This document shows positions 55,465 to 63,888 of a DNA stretch of 64,000 nt, piece after piece (within the stretch, counting starts at the first letter, position 1; each line of letters starts with the position of its first letter). The notes under the pieces are model-generated. The model saw only the letters and a list, made by a program, of their open reading frames with translations, ran no database searches and was not told the DNA's origin. Origin of the DNA: Caldimonas mangrovi. Lineage in GTDB: Bacteria > Pseudomonadota > Gammaproteobacteria > Burkholderiales > Burkholderiaceae_C. Location of the stretch: positions 124,001-188,000 of the forward strand of contig NZ_JAMKFE010000004.1 of the NCBI RefSeq assembly GCF_023721835.1. Reading direction: 5' to 3'. Position numbers and translations under genes: made by a program.

Positions 55465-56370
55465 ATGCGTTGGATCCCCTGGCATCGAGACTCGCAACTG
55501 TTCCAGCCGCCGGGCGGCGCCGCGGCCGCCGCGCTGCCGCTGGGGCCGATCGACGAACCGGCCGAGACGCCGGAGCCCCCGAGGCTGCAAGTGCGCAGCG
55601 TCTTCATCTCCGACATCCACCTCGGCACGCCCGGCTGCCAGGCGCGCCCGCTGATGGACTTCCTGAAGGCCGTCGACTGCGAGCACCTGTTCCTGGTCGG
55701 CGACATCATCGACGGCTGGCAATTGCGCCGCTCGTGGTACTGGCCGCAAGCCCACAACGACGTCGTGCAGAAGCTGCTGCGCAAGGCCCGCAAGGGCACG
55801 CGCGTGGTGTTCGTCCCGGGCAACCACGACGAGTTCGCCCGCAAGTACGTGCAACACAACTTCGGCGGCATCGATGTGGTCGAGGACTGCATCCACGTGA
55901 CGGCCGACGGCCGGCGGCTGTGGGTCACGCACGGCGACCTGTTCGACGGCGTGATCCAGTGTGCCCGGTGGCTGGCGCATGTCGGTGATTCGCTGTACGA
56001 GTTCACGCTCAAGCTCAATCGCTGGTTCAACTCGCTGCGCGCCCGCATGGGGCTGCCGTACTGGTCGCTGTCGAAGTACCTGAAGCTCAAGGTCAAGCGC
56101 GCCGTCAGCTACGTCAGCGATTTCGAGGTCGCGGTGGCACGCGAGGCGCGGCGCCGCGGGGTGCAGGGCGTGGTCTGCGGGCACATCCACCACGCCGAGC
56201 TGCGCGACATCGACGGCATCCTCTACGCCAACGACGGCGACTGGGTCGAGAGCCTCACGGCGCTCGTCGAGCACCACGACGGCCGTCTCGAGATCATCGA
56301 CTGGTCGACCTGGCAATGCGAAGGTCGGCCCGCGGCGGCGGAACCGGTGCAGAGGGGAGTCGAGGCATGA
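55465..56370 (+). CDS. plcP: Calcineurin-type metallophosphoesterase, PlcP-like
   Basis: 301 residues. Metal-binding motifs: SDIHLG (Asp50, His52), VGDIIDG (Asp80), PGNHDEF (Asn120, His121), THGDLFDG and GHIHHAEL. It belongs to the group usually annotated as UDP-2,3-diacylglucosamine diphosphatase-like, but is longer than LpxH (about 240) and is paired by ATGA overlap with a family 4 glycosyltransferase. That pair is the PlcP-Agt arrangement, where PlcP cuts phospholipids to diacylglycerol in phosphate starvation. Position upstream of ppk supports this. An LpxH-like lipid A role remains possible. Confidence 0.78.
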   Translation: MRWIPWHRDSQLFQPPGGAAAAALPLGPIDEPAETPEPPRLQVRSVFISDIHLGTPGCQARPLMDFLKAVDCEHLFLVGDIIDGWQLRRSWYWPQAHNDVVQKLLRKARKGTRVVFVPGNHDEFARKYVQHNFGGIDVVEDCIHVTADGRRLWVTHGDLFDGVIQCARWLAHVGDSLYEFTLKLNRWFNSLRARMGLPYWSLSKYLKLKVKRAVSYVSDFEVAVAREARRRGVQGVVCGHIHHAELRDIDGILYANDGDWVESLTALVEHHDGRLEIIDWSTWQCEGRPAAAEPVQRGVEA

Positions 56371-57407
56371 AGCTCGCGCTCGTCACCGACGCCTGGCGGC
56401 CGCAGGTCAACGGCGTCGTGACGACCCTGGTCGAACTGCAGCAGGGCATCGAGGCTCGCGGCCATCGGGTCGAGGTGATCGAGCCGTCGCAGTTCCGCAC
56501 CTTTCCATGCCCCGGCTACCGCGAGATCGAGCTGGCGTGGCGGCCGGGTGCGCAGGTCGCGCGCCAGCTCGATGCCGCGCAGGCCGATGCGATCCATATC
56601 GCGACCGAAGGCCCGCTGGGCAGTGCAGCACGGCGCTACTGCCTGAGGCGCGGGCTCGCGTTCACCACGGCCTTCCACACGCGCTTTCCCGACATCCTGA
56701 CCCAGGCGCTGCACATTCCCAACCGCTGGGGCTACGCCTGGTTCCGCCGCTTCCACGCGCCGTCGTCCGGCGTGATGGTGCCGACCGCCGGCATGCATGC
56801 CTTGCTGCAGCAGCACGGTTTCGTCTCGCTGAAGCAGTGGTCGCACGGCGTCGACCTGAGCCTGTTTCGTCCGGTCGAGGGCGCCGACCTGGGCCTGCCG
56901 CGGCCGGTGTTCCTGTATGTCGGCCGGGTCTCGTACGAAAAGAACCTCGAAGCCTTCCTGGCGCTCGACCTGCCGGGCTCCAAGGTGGTCTATGGCGTCG
57001 GGCCCGTGCTCGACAAGCTGCAGCGTGCCTACCCGGGCGTGCATTGGCGCGGGGTCGTGCCGCGCAGCGAACTGCCGTTCATCTACAGCGCGGCCGACGC
57101 CTTCGTGTTCCCGAGCCGCTCCGAAACCTTCGGGCTGGTGATGCTCGAAGCGATGGCCTGCGGCACGCCGGTGGCCGCCTTCCCGGTGGCCGGCCCGTTG
57201 GACGTGGTCGCGGACTCCGACGGCGGGGTGCTGTGCGAAGACCTGCGTGCTGCGGCGATCGACGCCCTGGGCATCGCGTCCGACCGCGCTCGGGCGCGTG
57301 CGGCGAGTTTCGACTGGGCCGCGGTATGCGACCAGTTCCTGTCCTGCCTGGTACCGGCCGCGCAGGAGGCCTTTCCCAGGACGGGCAGGGCCGTCGCCGG
57401 CCCTTGA
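56367..57407 (+). CDS. agt: Family 4 glycosyltransferase, Agt-like glycolipid synthase
   Basis: 346 residues from ATG 56367, overlapping the phosphoesterase stop. N-terminal [20 protein letters not shown] is the typical start of diacylglycerol glucosyl/glucuronosyltransferases and mannosyltransferases of GT4; [37 protein letters not shown] and the E-x7-E site [20 protein letters not shown] follow. No membrane helix, but a basic amphipathic surface is plausible. With PlcP it would glycosylate diacylglycerol to replace phospholipids when phosphate is short. The sugar cannot be told from sequence. Confidence 0.78.
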   Translation: MKLALVTDAWRPQVNGVVTTLVELQQGIEARGHRVEVIEPSQFRTFPCPGYREIELAWRPGAQVARQLDAAQADAIHIATEGPLGSAARRYCLRRGLAFTTAFHTRFPDILTQALHIPNRWGYAWFRRFHAPSSGVMVPTAGMHALLQQHGFVSLKQWSHGVDLSLFRPVEGADLGLPRPVFLYVGRVSYEKNLEAFLALDLPGSKVVYGVGPVLDKLQRAYPGVHWRGVVPRSELPFIYSAADAFVFPSRSETFGLVMLEAMACGTPVAAFPVAGPLDVVADSDGGVLCEDLRAAAIDALGIASDRARARAASFDWAAVCDQFLSCLVPAAQEAFPRTGRAVAGP

Positions 57408-57430
57408 AAAGGCAAACAGCTTGCTACGCA

Positions 57431-57459
57431 CTGTCTTAGAACCGTCATACGCCGGTCAT
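57431..57459 (+). promoter_or_regulatory. Pho box with three tandem 11-bp repeats before ppk
   Basis: CTGTCTT-AGAA-CCGTCAT-ACGC-CGGTCAT: three 7-base units, each matching CTGTCAT in 6 of 7 positions, each separated by 4 bases, starting at 57431, 57442 and 57453. This is the exact architecture of PhoB sites. It ends 12 bases before the annotated ppk ATG. If the -10 is AATACT at 57475-57480, the real ppk start would be TTG 57505. Confidence 0.72.
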
Positions 57460-57471
57460 ATACTGAATTTC

Positions 57472-59556
57472 ATGAATACTGAGGGGTCGGAACAAGGCGC
57501 CCGGTTGACGCTGCTCAACCGCGAGCGCGCCATACTCGAGTTCAACTACCGCGTGCTGGCCCAGGCCCAGCGGGCCGACGTGCCGCTCCTCGAGCGATTG
57601 CGATACGTCTGCATCGTCTCGTCCAACCTCGATGAATTCTTCGAGGTGCGCTTCGGCGACTACATCGAGGCGTCGCGCCAGCCCGGCGCCGGCGTCTCGG
57701 CGCGCGACCTCGCCGAAGTGGCGGCGGCCGCGCACGACCTGATCGACCGGCAGTACGCGCTGTTCAACGACGAGGTGATGCCTGCACTGCAGCGCGAAGG
57801 CATCGTGATCCTCAATCACGCCGAGCGCAACGAAGAGCAGCGTCGCTGGGTCGACCAGTTCTTCCAGCGCCAGGTGCGGCCGCTGCTGGTGCCGCTGGGG
57901 CTCGACCCGGCCCACCCCTTTCCGCAGGTCGCGAACAAGTCGCTCAACTTCATCGTCAAGCTCGGCGGCAAGGATGCCTTCGGCCGCGAGAACTCGATCG
58001 CGATCGTCAAGGTGCCGCGCGTGCTGGCGCGCGTGATCCGGCTGCCGGACAAGCTCGCCGCCCCCGGCCAGCAGGCCTTCGTGCTGTTGTCCAGCGTGAT
58101 CCGTGCGCACCTCGAAGAGCTGTTTCCCGGCCGATCGGTCGAGGCGTTCTCGCAGTTCCGGGTCACGCGCGACTCCGACCTCGCGGTCGACGAGCAGGAC
58201 GTCACCAACCTGCGCCAGGCTCTGCGCACGTCGTTGAGCACCCGGCACTTCGGCCAGGCGATCCGCCTCGAGGTGGTCAACAGCTGCCCGCCGGAGCTGT
58301 CGGCTTACCTGCTGCACCATTTCGGCCTGCCGGAGGCGGCGCTGTACCGCGTCGCCGGGCCGGTCAACCTGGTGCGGCTGAACCAGCTGATCGACCAGGC
58401 CGACGCGCCGCTGCTGCGCTTCGCGCCGTACGAGCCGGCCTGGCCCGCGGCGCTGCAGCGGTCGGTGCCGATCTTCGAACAGTTGCAGCACGGCGATGTG
58501 CTGCTGCACCACCCGTTCGAGAGCTTCGAGCCGGTCGTGCAGATGCTGCGCGAGGCGGTCTACGACCCCGACGTGCTCGCGATCAAGCAGACCATCTACC
58601 GCACCGGCGCCGAGTCGGTGCTGATGGACCTGCTGCTCGAGGCGGCGCGTCGCGGCAAGGAAGTGATGGCCGTCGTCGAACTGAAAGCGCGCTTCGACGA
58701 GGAGGCCAACATCAATTGGGCCGAACAGCTCGAGGCGGTCGGTGCACAAGTGGTCTACGGTATCGTCGGCCTCAAGACGCACGCCAAGCTGCTGTTGATC
58801 ACGCGGCGCGAAGAGGGCACGCGCGGCCCGGTGCTGCGCCGCTACGCGCACCTGTCGACCGGCAACTACAACCCGCGCACGGCGAGGCTGTATACCGACG
58901 TCGGATACCTGACCGCCGATGCCGAGATCACCGCCGATGCCGACACGGTGTTCCAGCAGCTGGCCAGCCTGACCAAGCTGCGCACGCCGCGGCAGCTGCT
59001 GATGGCGCCGTTTTCGCTGCACAAGCAGATGGTGCGGCACATCGAGCAGGTCGGCGAGGCTGCTGCTGCAGGCAAGCCGGCGCGCATCGTCGTGAAGATC
59101 AACGCGCTCACCGACGTGCCGCTGATCGATGCGCTGGTGCGGGCGGCGCAGGCCGGTGCGCAGATCGACCTGATCGTGCGTGGCGCCTGCATGTTGCCGC
59201 CGGGTGTTGCCGGCTGGACCGAGCGCGTGCGCGTGCGCTCGGTGGTCGGCCGTTTCCTGGAACACACGCGGGTGCTGTATTTCCGCTGGGGCGAGGACGG
59301 GGCCGACGAAGCGCTCTACCTGTCCAGTGCCGACTGGATGAGCCGCAACATGTTCCGCCGCATCGAGGTGGCGTGGCCGGTGCGTGAAGTCGCGCTGCGC
59401 CAGCGCATCATCGACGAGTGCCTGGTGCCCTACCTGCACGACGCCAAGGACGCCTGGACGCTGCAGGCCGACGGGCACTACGAGCGGCTCGACATCGACG
59501 GGCACAGCGCGCAGCAGGCGCTGATGGCGGTTTACAGTGCGCCGCCGGTGGTGTGA
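57472..59556 (+). CDS. ppk: Polyphosphate kinase 1
   Basis: 694 residues, normal for PPK1. N-terminal ERAILEFNYRVLAQA and VSSNLDEFFEVRFGDY match the family start, so the protein begins at ATG 57472 or, less probably, TTG 57505. The autophosphorylated histidine is His437 in GLKTHAKLLLITRRE; RYAHLSTGNYNPRTARLYTD and the later SSADWMSRNMFRR site are present. It reversibly makes polyphosphate from ATP. Downstream sixA overlaps its stop (TGATG), and ppx lies just beyond in the opposite direction. Confidence 0.96.
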   Translation: MNTEGSEQGARLTLLNRERAILEFNYRVLAQAQRADVPLLERLRYVCIVSSNLDEFFEVRFGDYIEASRQPGAGVSARDLAEVAAAAHDLIDRQYALFNDEVMPALQREGIVILNHAERNEEQRRWVDQFFQRQVRPLLVPLGLDPAHPFPQVANKSLNFIVKLGGKDAFGRENSIAIVKVPRVLARVIRLPDKLAAPGQQAFVLLSSVIRAHLEELFPGRSVEAFSQFRVTRDSDLAVDEQDVTNLRQALRTSLSTRHFGQAIRLEVVNSCPPELSAYLLHHFGLPEAALYRVAGPVNLVRLNQLIDQADAPLLRFAPYEPAWPAALQRSVPIFEQLQHGDVLLHHPFESFEPVVQMLREAVYDPDVLAIKQTIYRTGAESVLMDLLLEAARRGKEVMAVVELKARFDEEANINWAEQLEAVGAQVVYGIVGLKTHAKLLLITRREEGTRGPVLRRYAHLSTGNYNPRTARLYTDVGYLTADAEITADADTVFQQLASLTKLRTPRQLLMAPFSLHKQMVRHIEQVGEAAAAGKPARIVVKINALTDVPLIDALVRAAQAGAQIDLIVRGACMLPPGVAGWTERVRVRSVVGRFLEHTRVLYFRWGEDGADEALYLSSADWMSRNMFRRIEVAWPVREVALRQRIIDECLVPYLHDAKDAWTLQADGHYERLDIDGHSAQQALMAVYSAPPVV

Positions 59557-60029
59557 TGGACCTGATCCTCTGGCGCCATGCGGAAGCGCAGATGCTGCGC
59601 CCTGAGAAGGACACGCCCGAGGAGGACCTGCAACGCGCCCTCACCGCGAAGGGCGAGCGCCAGGCCACCCGCATGGCCGAGTGGCTCAACCAGCGGCTGG
59701 CGCAGTCCACGCGCGTGCTGGTGAGCCCTGCGGTGCGCACGCAGCAGACCGCACAGGCTCTCGGCCGGCCGTTCAAGACGGTGGCGACGCTGGCCCCGGG
59801 AGCCGAGGTCGATGCCATCTTGCAGGCCGCCCGCTGGCCCGACGGCAGCGAGCCGGTGCTGATCATCGGCCACCAGCCGACCCTCGGCATGGTGGCGTCG
59901 CAACTGCTGTCCTGCGAGCCTCAGCCGTGGGCGATCAAGAAGGGGGCGGTGTGGTGGCTGCGCCAGCGCGTGCGCGAAGGCGAGGACCAGGTGGTGCTGC
60001 AGGCGGTGCAGTCGCCCGACTGCCTGTAA
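59556..60029 (+). CDS. sixA: SixA-type histidine phosphatase
   Basis: 157 residues. Phosphoglycerate-mutase-like signature LILWRHAEAQ with catalytic His at residue 8, SPAVRTQQTAQAL, and the second catalytic His in IIGHQPTLGMV. SixA removes phosphate from histidine phosphotransfer proteins such as ArcB or nitrogen-PTS NPr. Its start codon overlaps the ppk stop, so it is made with polyphosphate kinase. Convergent with ppx, 16 bases apart. Confidence 0.92.
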   Translation: MDLILWRHAEAQMLRPEKDTPEEDLQRALTAKGERQATRMAEWLNQRLAQSTRVLVSPAVRTQQTAQALGRPFKTVATLAPGAEVDAILQAARWPDGSEPVLIIGHQPTLGMVASQLLSCEPQPWAIKKGAVWWLRQRVREGEDQVVLQAVQSPDCL

Positions 60030-60045
60030 CGCCTGCGCCCGCGGT

Positions 60046-61572
60046 TCACTCCGGCAACACCAGCTTCAACGGCCCGCTGCGGTCCCACACGGCACGTTCT
60101 TCCTGCAGCAGGTAGAGCGTGCGCGGGTGCGCTTCGGCCCAGTCCGCGGGCCAGCTCAGCTGGGCGGCGCTGCCACGCCGTTGCAGCTTGAGCGCGCCGA
60201 GTTCGGGCATGCGCCGGGCGTGGCACAACAGCACCGCCAGGCGCAGACACAGCACCTGCCATGCCGAACTGTCGTCGCGCAGGCTCTCGTCGAGCTTGCG
60301 CAAGCCGCCCCGGTGGCCCAGCACCAGCGCCGCCAGCCGCCGCTGCTGCGACTGCGAGAAGCCGGCCGCGTCGACGTGGCTGAGCAGGTAGGCGCTGTGG
60401 CGGTGGTGGTCGTGGTGCGAGACCATCATGCCCAGCTCGTGCAGCGCCGCCGCCCATTGCAGCTCGCGCTGGGCGTCCAGCTTCGCCTTCGGCTCGACGC
60501 TCGCATACAGCGTGCGCGCCACCTGCTGCACGCGATCGGCCTGTGCGGTGTCGACATGAAAGCGGTCCTGCAGCTGCTGCACCGAGTCGTCGCGCATGTC
60601 GTGCGCATGCACCGCGTCGAGCGCGGCGTGCGCGCGCTCGTGCAGATCGAAGATCACGCCCTGGCGCAATGCGCCGCGTGCCGGCTGCAGCGCATCGATG
60701 CCGAAGTGCATGGCCAGCGTGTAAAGGATGGACAAGCCGCCGCCGAGGACTGCGCGCCGGTCGTCCTTCAGGCCGGGCAACGCCAGCGATTCGGCGCGGC
60801 CCGCGCTCAGGCACTGCTCGATGCACCAGCGCAGCCCATCGGGCGTGATGGTGCCGTCCGTGATGCCGCTGGCCGCCAGCAGTTGCGACACCGCACCCGC
60901 TGTGCCGGAGGAGCCCAGCGCTTCGCGCCATTGTCCCGGCGCGAACACCTCCAGCGCTTCTTCGAGCTCGGCCCCGGCCGCGATCTGCGCGGCACGAAAG
61001 CCTGCTTCGGTGAAGCGGCCCTTGTCGAAATAGCGCAACGACAGGCTGACGCTGCCGACCTGAAAGGACTCGGCCACCAGCGGCGTGCGACCTTCGCCCA
61101 GGATCATCTCGGTCGAGCGACCGCCGATGTCGACCACCAGCCGGCGGCCGGCACTCGACGGCAGCAACCGGGCGACACCGGCATAGATCAGACGGGCCTC
61201 CTCACGGCCCGAGATCACTTCGATCGGGTGCCCCAGCACAGCCTGTGCGCGCGCCAGGAACACGTCGCGGTTCTTGGCTTCACGCAGCGTCTGGGTCGCC
61301 ACCGCGCGCACCTGGTGCGGGCCGAAACCATGCAGTCGCTCGGCAAAGCGCGCCAGGCAGGCCAGGCCGCGCAGGGTCGCCTCTTCGGTCAGCATGCCGT
61401 GCGCATCCAGCCCGCCGCCCAGCCGCACGGTCTCCTTCAGGTAGTCGAGCCGGCGATAGCGGCCGCGCTGCACCTGGCCGATTTCCAGCCGGAAGCTGTT
61501 CGAGCCCATGTCCACGGCAGCGAGCAGGGCGGGCGTGTCGGTGGTCTGCGGATCGGTTCTGTGCCAACTCAT
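60046..61572 (-). CDS. ppx: Exopolyphosphatase (Ppx/GppA family)
   Basis: 508 residues from ATG 61572 (ATG 61581 is possible). Actin-like ATPase fold: AAVDMGSNSFRLEIGQV, AVATQTLREAKNRD, VISGREEARLIYAGVARLL, VVDIGGRSTEMILGEG, and LGGGLSILYTLAM. The C-terminal HD-type region (AALHELGMMVSHHDHHRHSA) is typical of long Ppx. It degrades polyphosphate or pppGpp. Convergent with ppk-sixA, the usual betaproteobacterial neighbourhood. Confidence 0.95.
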   Translation of the reverse strand: MSWHRTDPQTTDTPALLAAVDMGSNSFRLEIGQVQRGRYRRLDYLKETVRLGGGLDAHGMLTEEATLRGLACLARFAERLHGFGPHQVRAVATQTLREAKNRDVFLARAQAVLGHPIEVISGREEARLIYAGVARLLPSSAGRRLVVDIGGRSTEMILGEGRTPLVAESFQVGSVSLSLRYFDKGRFTEAGFRAAQIAAGAELEEALEVFAPGQWREALGSSGTAGAVSQLLAASGITDGTITPDGLRWCIEQCLSAGRAESLALPGLKDDRRAVLGGGLSILYTLAMHFGIDALQPARGALRQGVIFDLHERAHAALDAVHAHDMRDDSVQQLQDRFHVDTAQADRVQQVARTLYASVEPKAKLDAQRELQWAAALHELGMMVSHHDHHRHSAYLLSHVDAAGFSQSQQRRLAALVLGHRGGLRKLDESLRDDSSAWQVLCLRLAVLLCHARRMPELGALKLQRRGSAAQLSWPADWAEAHPRTLYLLQEERAVWDRSGPLKLVLPE

Positions 61573-61773
61573 GGCGCGCATTGTCCCTGCATTTCGTGAC
61601 GCTGCAGGTGGTACGCCGAGAGCCCGCTGCAAGATCGGCGTCGGTCGTGTACGCTGCGCGGCTTTGGCTCTTCCTGCCGTTGCCCGGTAGTTGCCTCGTC
61701 GGATCCAAGCGGTCGGGTCCGATGCTGGGGCGGCGTCAGCTGGACCGCGCTCTTCACCGATGGAGATCTGACG

Positions 61774-62643
61774 ATGCAAACGGAAGATTTGGACAGCCTC
61801 ACGCCGACCCGCGACTTCTCTCGTCGCAGCTTCGTGAAAACGGCCGTGGGCAGCGGTTTTGCCGCCGCCGTGCTGCCGGTGACGGCGCAGACCCTCAAGA
61901 CCGACAGCGAAGGGCTGACGGTCGGCGAGGTGACGGTGCCGGTCGGCGGCTTCAAGATGCCGGCGTATCGCGCGCAGCCTGCCGGCAAGACGAACCTGCC
62001 GGTGGTGCTGGTGATCTCCGAGATCTTCGGCGTGCACGAGCACATCGCCGACGTCGCGCGGCGCTTCGCCAAGCTGGGCTACCTGGCGATTGCGCCCGAG
62101 CTGTTCGTGCGCCAGGGCGACGCCCAGTCCTACGGCGAGATCGCCAAGCTGCAGGCGGAGGTCATTTCCAAGGTGCCGGACGCCCAGGTGATGGGCGATC
62201 TCGACGCCGCGGTGGCGTGGGCCAAGGCCAATGGCGGCGACACCGGCCGCTTGGGCATCACCGGCTTCTGCTGGGGCGGACGCATCACCTGGCTCTATGC
62301 CGCGCATGGGCCGGTCAAGGCCGGCGTCGCGTGGTACGGCCGCCTGGTCGGCAACAATACCGAGCTGACCCCCAGGCACCCCGTCGATCTTGCCAAGGAG
62401 TTGAAGGCGCCGGTGCTGGGCCTGTATGGCGGGCAGGATGCCGGCATTCCGCTTGACACCGTTGATAAGATGAAGGCCGCATTGGCCGCAGGAAGCGCGG
62501 CTGCCAAGCAGTCCGAGTTCGTGGTCTTTCCTGACGCGCCGCATGCCTTCCACGCCGACTACCGGCCCAGCTACCGAAAGGAAGCCGCCGAAGACGGATG
62601 GAAGCGCTGCACGGCCTGGTTCAAGAAGCACGGTGTCGCCTGA
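61774..62643 (+). CDS. Tat-exported dienelactone-hydrolase-family protein
   Basis: 289 residues. Twin-arginine signal with Arg17-Arg18 ([19 protein letters not shown]). Mature domain has the alpha/beta-hydrolase fold with the dienelactone hydrolase triad Cys166 (TGFCWGGR), Asp222 (GGQDAGIP) and His257 (APHAFH). Expected to hydrolyse lactones or esters in the periplasm. True ClcD enzymes are cytoplasmic with about 235 residues; this exported form is a common but poorly studied branch. AGATCTGACG precedes ATG; ribosome site weak. Confidence 0.9.
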   Translation: MQTEDLDSLTPTRDFSRRSFVKTAVGSGFAAAVLPVTAQTLKTDSEGLTVGEVTVPVGGFKMPAYRAQPAGKTNLPVVLVISEIFGVHEHIADVARRFAKLGYLAIAPELFVRQGDAQSYGEIAKLQAEVISKVPDAQVMGDLDAAVAWAKANGGDTGRLGITGFCWGGRITWLYAAHGPVKAGVAWYGRLVGNNTELTPRHPVDLAKELKAPVLGLYGGQDAGIPLDTVDKMKAALAAGSAAAKQSEFVVFPDAPHAFHADYRPSYRKEAAEDGWKRCTAWFKKHGVA

Positions 62644-62653
62644 CTTCACGGTG

Positions 62654-62765
62654 AAGAGCCGCGCTCCCAAGGAAAAGCAGGGCCGCCCCAGGTTTCCTTG
62701 ACCCCGCTGGGGGCGGGCAGGGCGCAGCCCGGCCTGGGGGTCCTCGTTCTTGCGGCTCTTTTTTT
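62654..62765 (+). other. Structured leader or terminator before the ZIP gene
   Basis: Outer arms AAGAGCCGC (62654-62662) and GCGGCTCTT (62752-62760) are perfect complements, the right arm running into TTTTT. Inside lie a perfect 8-base stem CAAGGAAA / TTTCCTTG (62668-62675 and 62693-62700) and a hairpin GGGC-GCA-GCCC. It begins 11 bases after the hydrolase stop and ends nine bases before the transporter ATG. It can act as the hydrolase terminator, or as an attenuator or leader for the transporter. Confidence 0.55.
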
Positions 62766-62773
62766 GGTTCGAC

Positions 62774-63550
62774 ATGACGCTGACCTATATCGTCCTCGCC
62801 ACACTGTTGGGGGGTGTGCTCTCGGTGCTGATCGCAGCGAGCCTGACGCTTACCGTGTTGAGCAAGCTGGTGCGGCACCTCGTCAGCCTGTCGGCCGGCG
62901 TGCTGCTCGGCACAGCCCTGCTGCACGTGCTGCCCGAGGCCTTCGAAAGCTCGGCCGGGGCGCATGAACTGTTCCTCACGTTGCTGGCCGGGCTGCTGTT
63001 CTTCTTCCTGCTCGAGAAGGCCGAGCTGTACCGCCACGGGCATCACCACGAAGGCGACGGCGACCACCACCACCACGGCTTCGACCACGACCAGGCCGGG
63101 CGCGGCGGCTGGAGCGTGCTGGTGGGCGACAGCATCCACAACTTCTGCGACGGCATCATCATCGCCGCCGCCTTTCTGGCCGAACCGCGCCTGGGGGTCG
63201 TCACGGCCCTGGCCGTGATCGCTCACGAGATCCCGCAGGAGGTGGGCGATTTCATCGTGCTGCTCAACGCCGGCTTCTCACGCGCGAAGGCCTTGGCCTA
63301 CAACGCGCTGTCGGGGCTGGCCGCGGTGCTCGGCGGCGTGCTCGGCTACTTCGTCGTCGGCCCCTGGGAAGACCTGTTCCCCTACCTGCTCGTGATCGCG
63401 TCGTCGAGCTTCATCTACGTGGCGGTGGCCGACCTGATCCCGCAGCTGCAGCGGCGCCTGTCGCTCAAGGAAACCGCGTCCCAGCTGATGTGGCTGGGCG
63501 CGGGCCTCGCCTTCATCACCTTCATCGTCGGGCAGTTCCACGGGCATTGA
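62774..63550 (+). CDS. ZIP-family metal transporter
   Basis: 258 residues from ATG 62774. Eight hydrophobic helices; helix IV has SIHNFCDGIIIAAAF and helix V AHEIPQEVGDFIVLLN, the binuclear metal site of ZIP proteins. A His-rich loop (HGHHHEGDGDHHHHGFDHD) lies between helices III and IV. Likely imports zinc, iron or another divalent ion down its gradient. The region just upstream folds into a terminator-like structure, so expression may be attenuated. Single gene. Confidence 0.93.
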   Translation: MTLTYIVLATLLGGVLSVLIAASLTLTVLSKLVRHLVSLSAGVLLGTALLHVLPEAFESSAGAHELFLTLLAGLLFFFLLEKAELYRHGHHHEGDGDHHHHGFDHDQAGRGGWSVLVGDSIHNFCDGIIIAAAFLAEPRLGVVTALAVIAHEIPQEVGDFIVLLNAGFSRAKALAYNALSGLAAVLGGVLGYFVVGPWEDLFPYLLVIASSSFIYVAVADLIPQLQRRLSLKETASQLMWLGAGLAFITFIVGQFHGH

Positions 63551-63558
63551 CGGGTCCC

Positions 63559-63640
63559 CCCCTACGCGCTGCGCGCGCCCCCCAGGGGGCAACACCAGCG
63601 GCCCGGCAGAGCCGGCTCCGCGGTGTTCGCTGGGCCGGCA
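63559..63640 (+). repeat. Left arm of an 82-bp inverted repeat
   Basis: The left arm runs from CCCCTACGCGCTGCGCGCG to GCTGGGCCGGCA and matches the reverse complement of 63802-63883 at 79 of 82 positions (counted by hand). It starts nine bases after the ZIP stop codon. The arm itself contains smaller palindromes (GCCGGC, CCGCGG, CCCC..GGGG), so it can also fold alone. Confidence 0.9.
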
Positions 63641-63801
63641 TAAGCCGTACGCGGGGTGCCGAGCATCGTGGAAAGGGCGTCAGCCGCTCGTCACCTCTGG
63701 CTTGAAGCAGGCAGCGGCACAAGCTCCACTACCTTTCGCATTGAAGTCATTCAGGCGCTCCGCACAGGCCGAGCGCAGGCACGATTGCCGCGCACGGCCC
63801 G

Positions 63802-63883
63802 TGCCGGCCCAGCGAACACCGCGGAGCCGGCTCTGCCGGGCCGCTGGTGTTGCCCCTTGAGGGGCGCGCGCGGCGCGTAGGGG
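63802..63883 (-). repeat. Right arm of an 82-bp inverted repeat
   Basis: Reverse complement of 63559-63640 with three substitutions (CTGC/CCGC, and two in the CCCC-AG-GGGG part). It stops six bases before the end of the universal stress protein gene. Low divergence suggests recent origin or ongoing gene conversion between the arms. Confidence 0.9.
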
Positions 63884-63888
63884 TGGTC

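Larger units (their letters stand above)
63551..63888. other. 338-bp gene-free region, entirely occupied by the inverted-repeat element
   Basis: Two 82-bp arms around a 161-bp spacer (63641-63801). I find no convincing gene or tRNA in the spacer; the frames that run through it are short and end inside the arms. No transposase-like fragment was recognised. Confidence 0.7.

Noticed and set aside
63656-63880. 74-residue frame through the inverted-repeat spacer
   Set aside because: It ends inside the right arm and its second half is just translation of the repeat; no ribosome site or domain.
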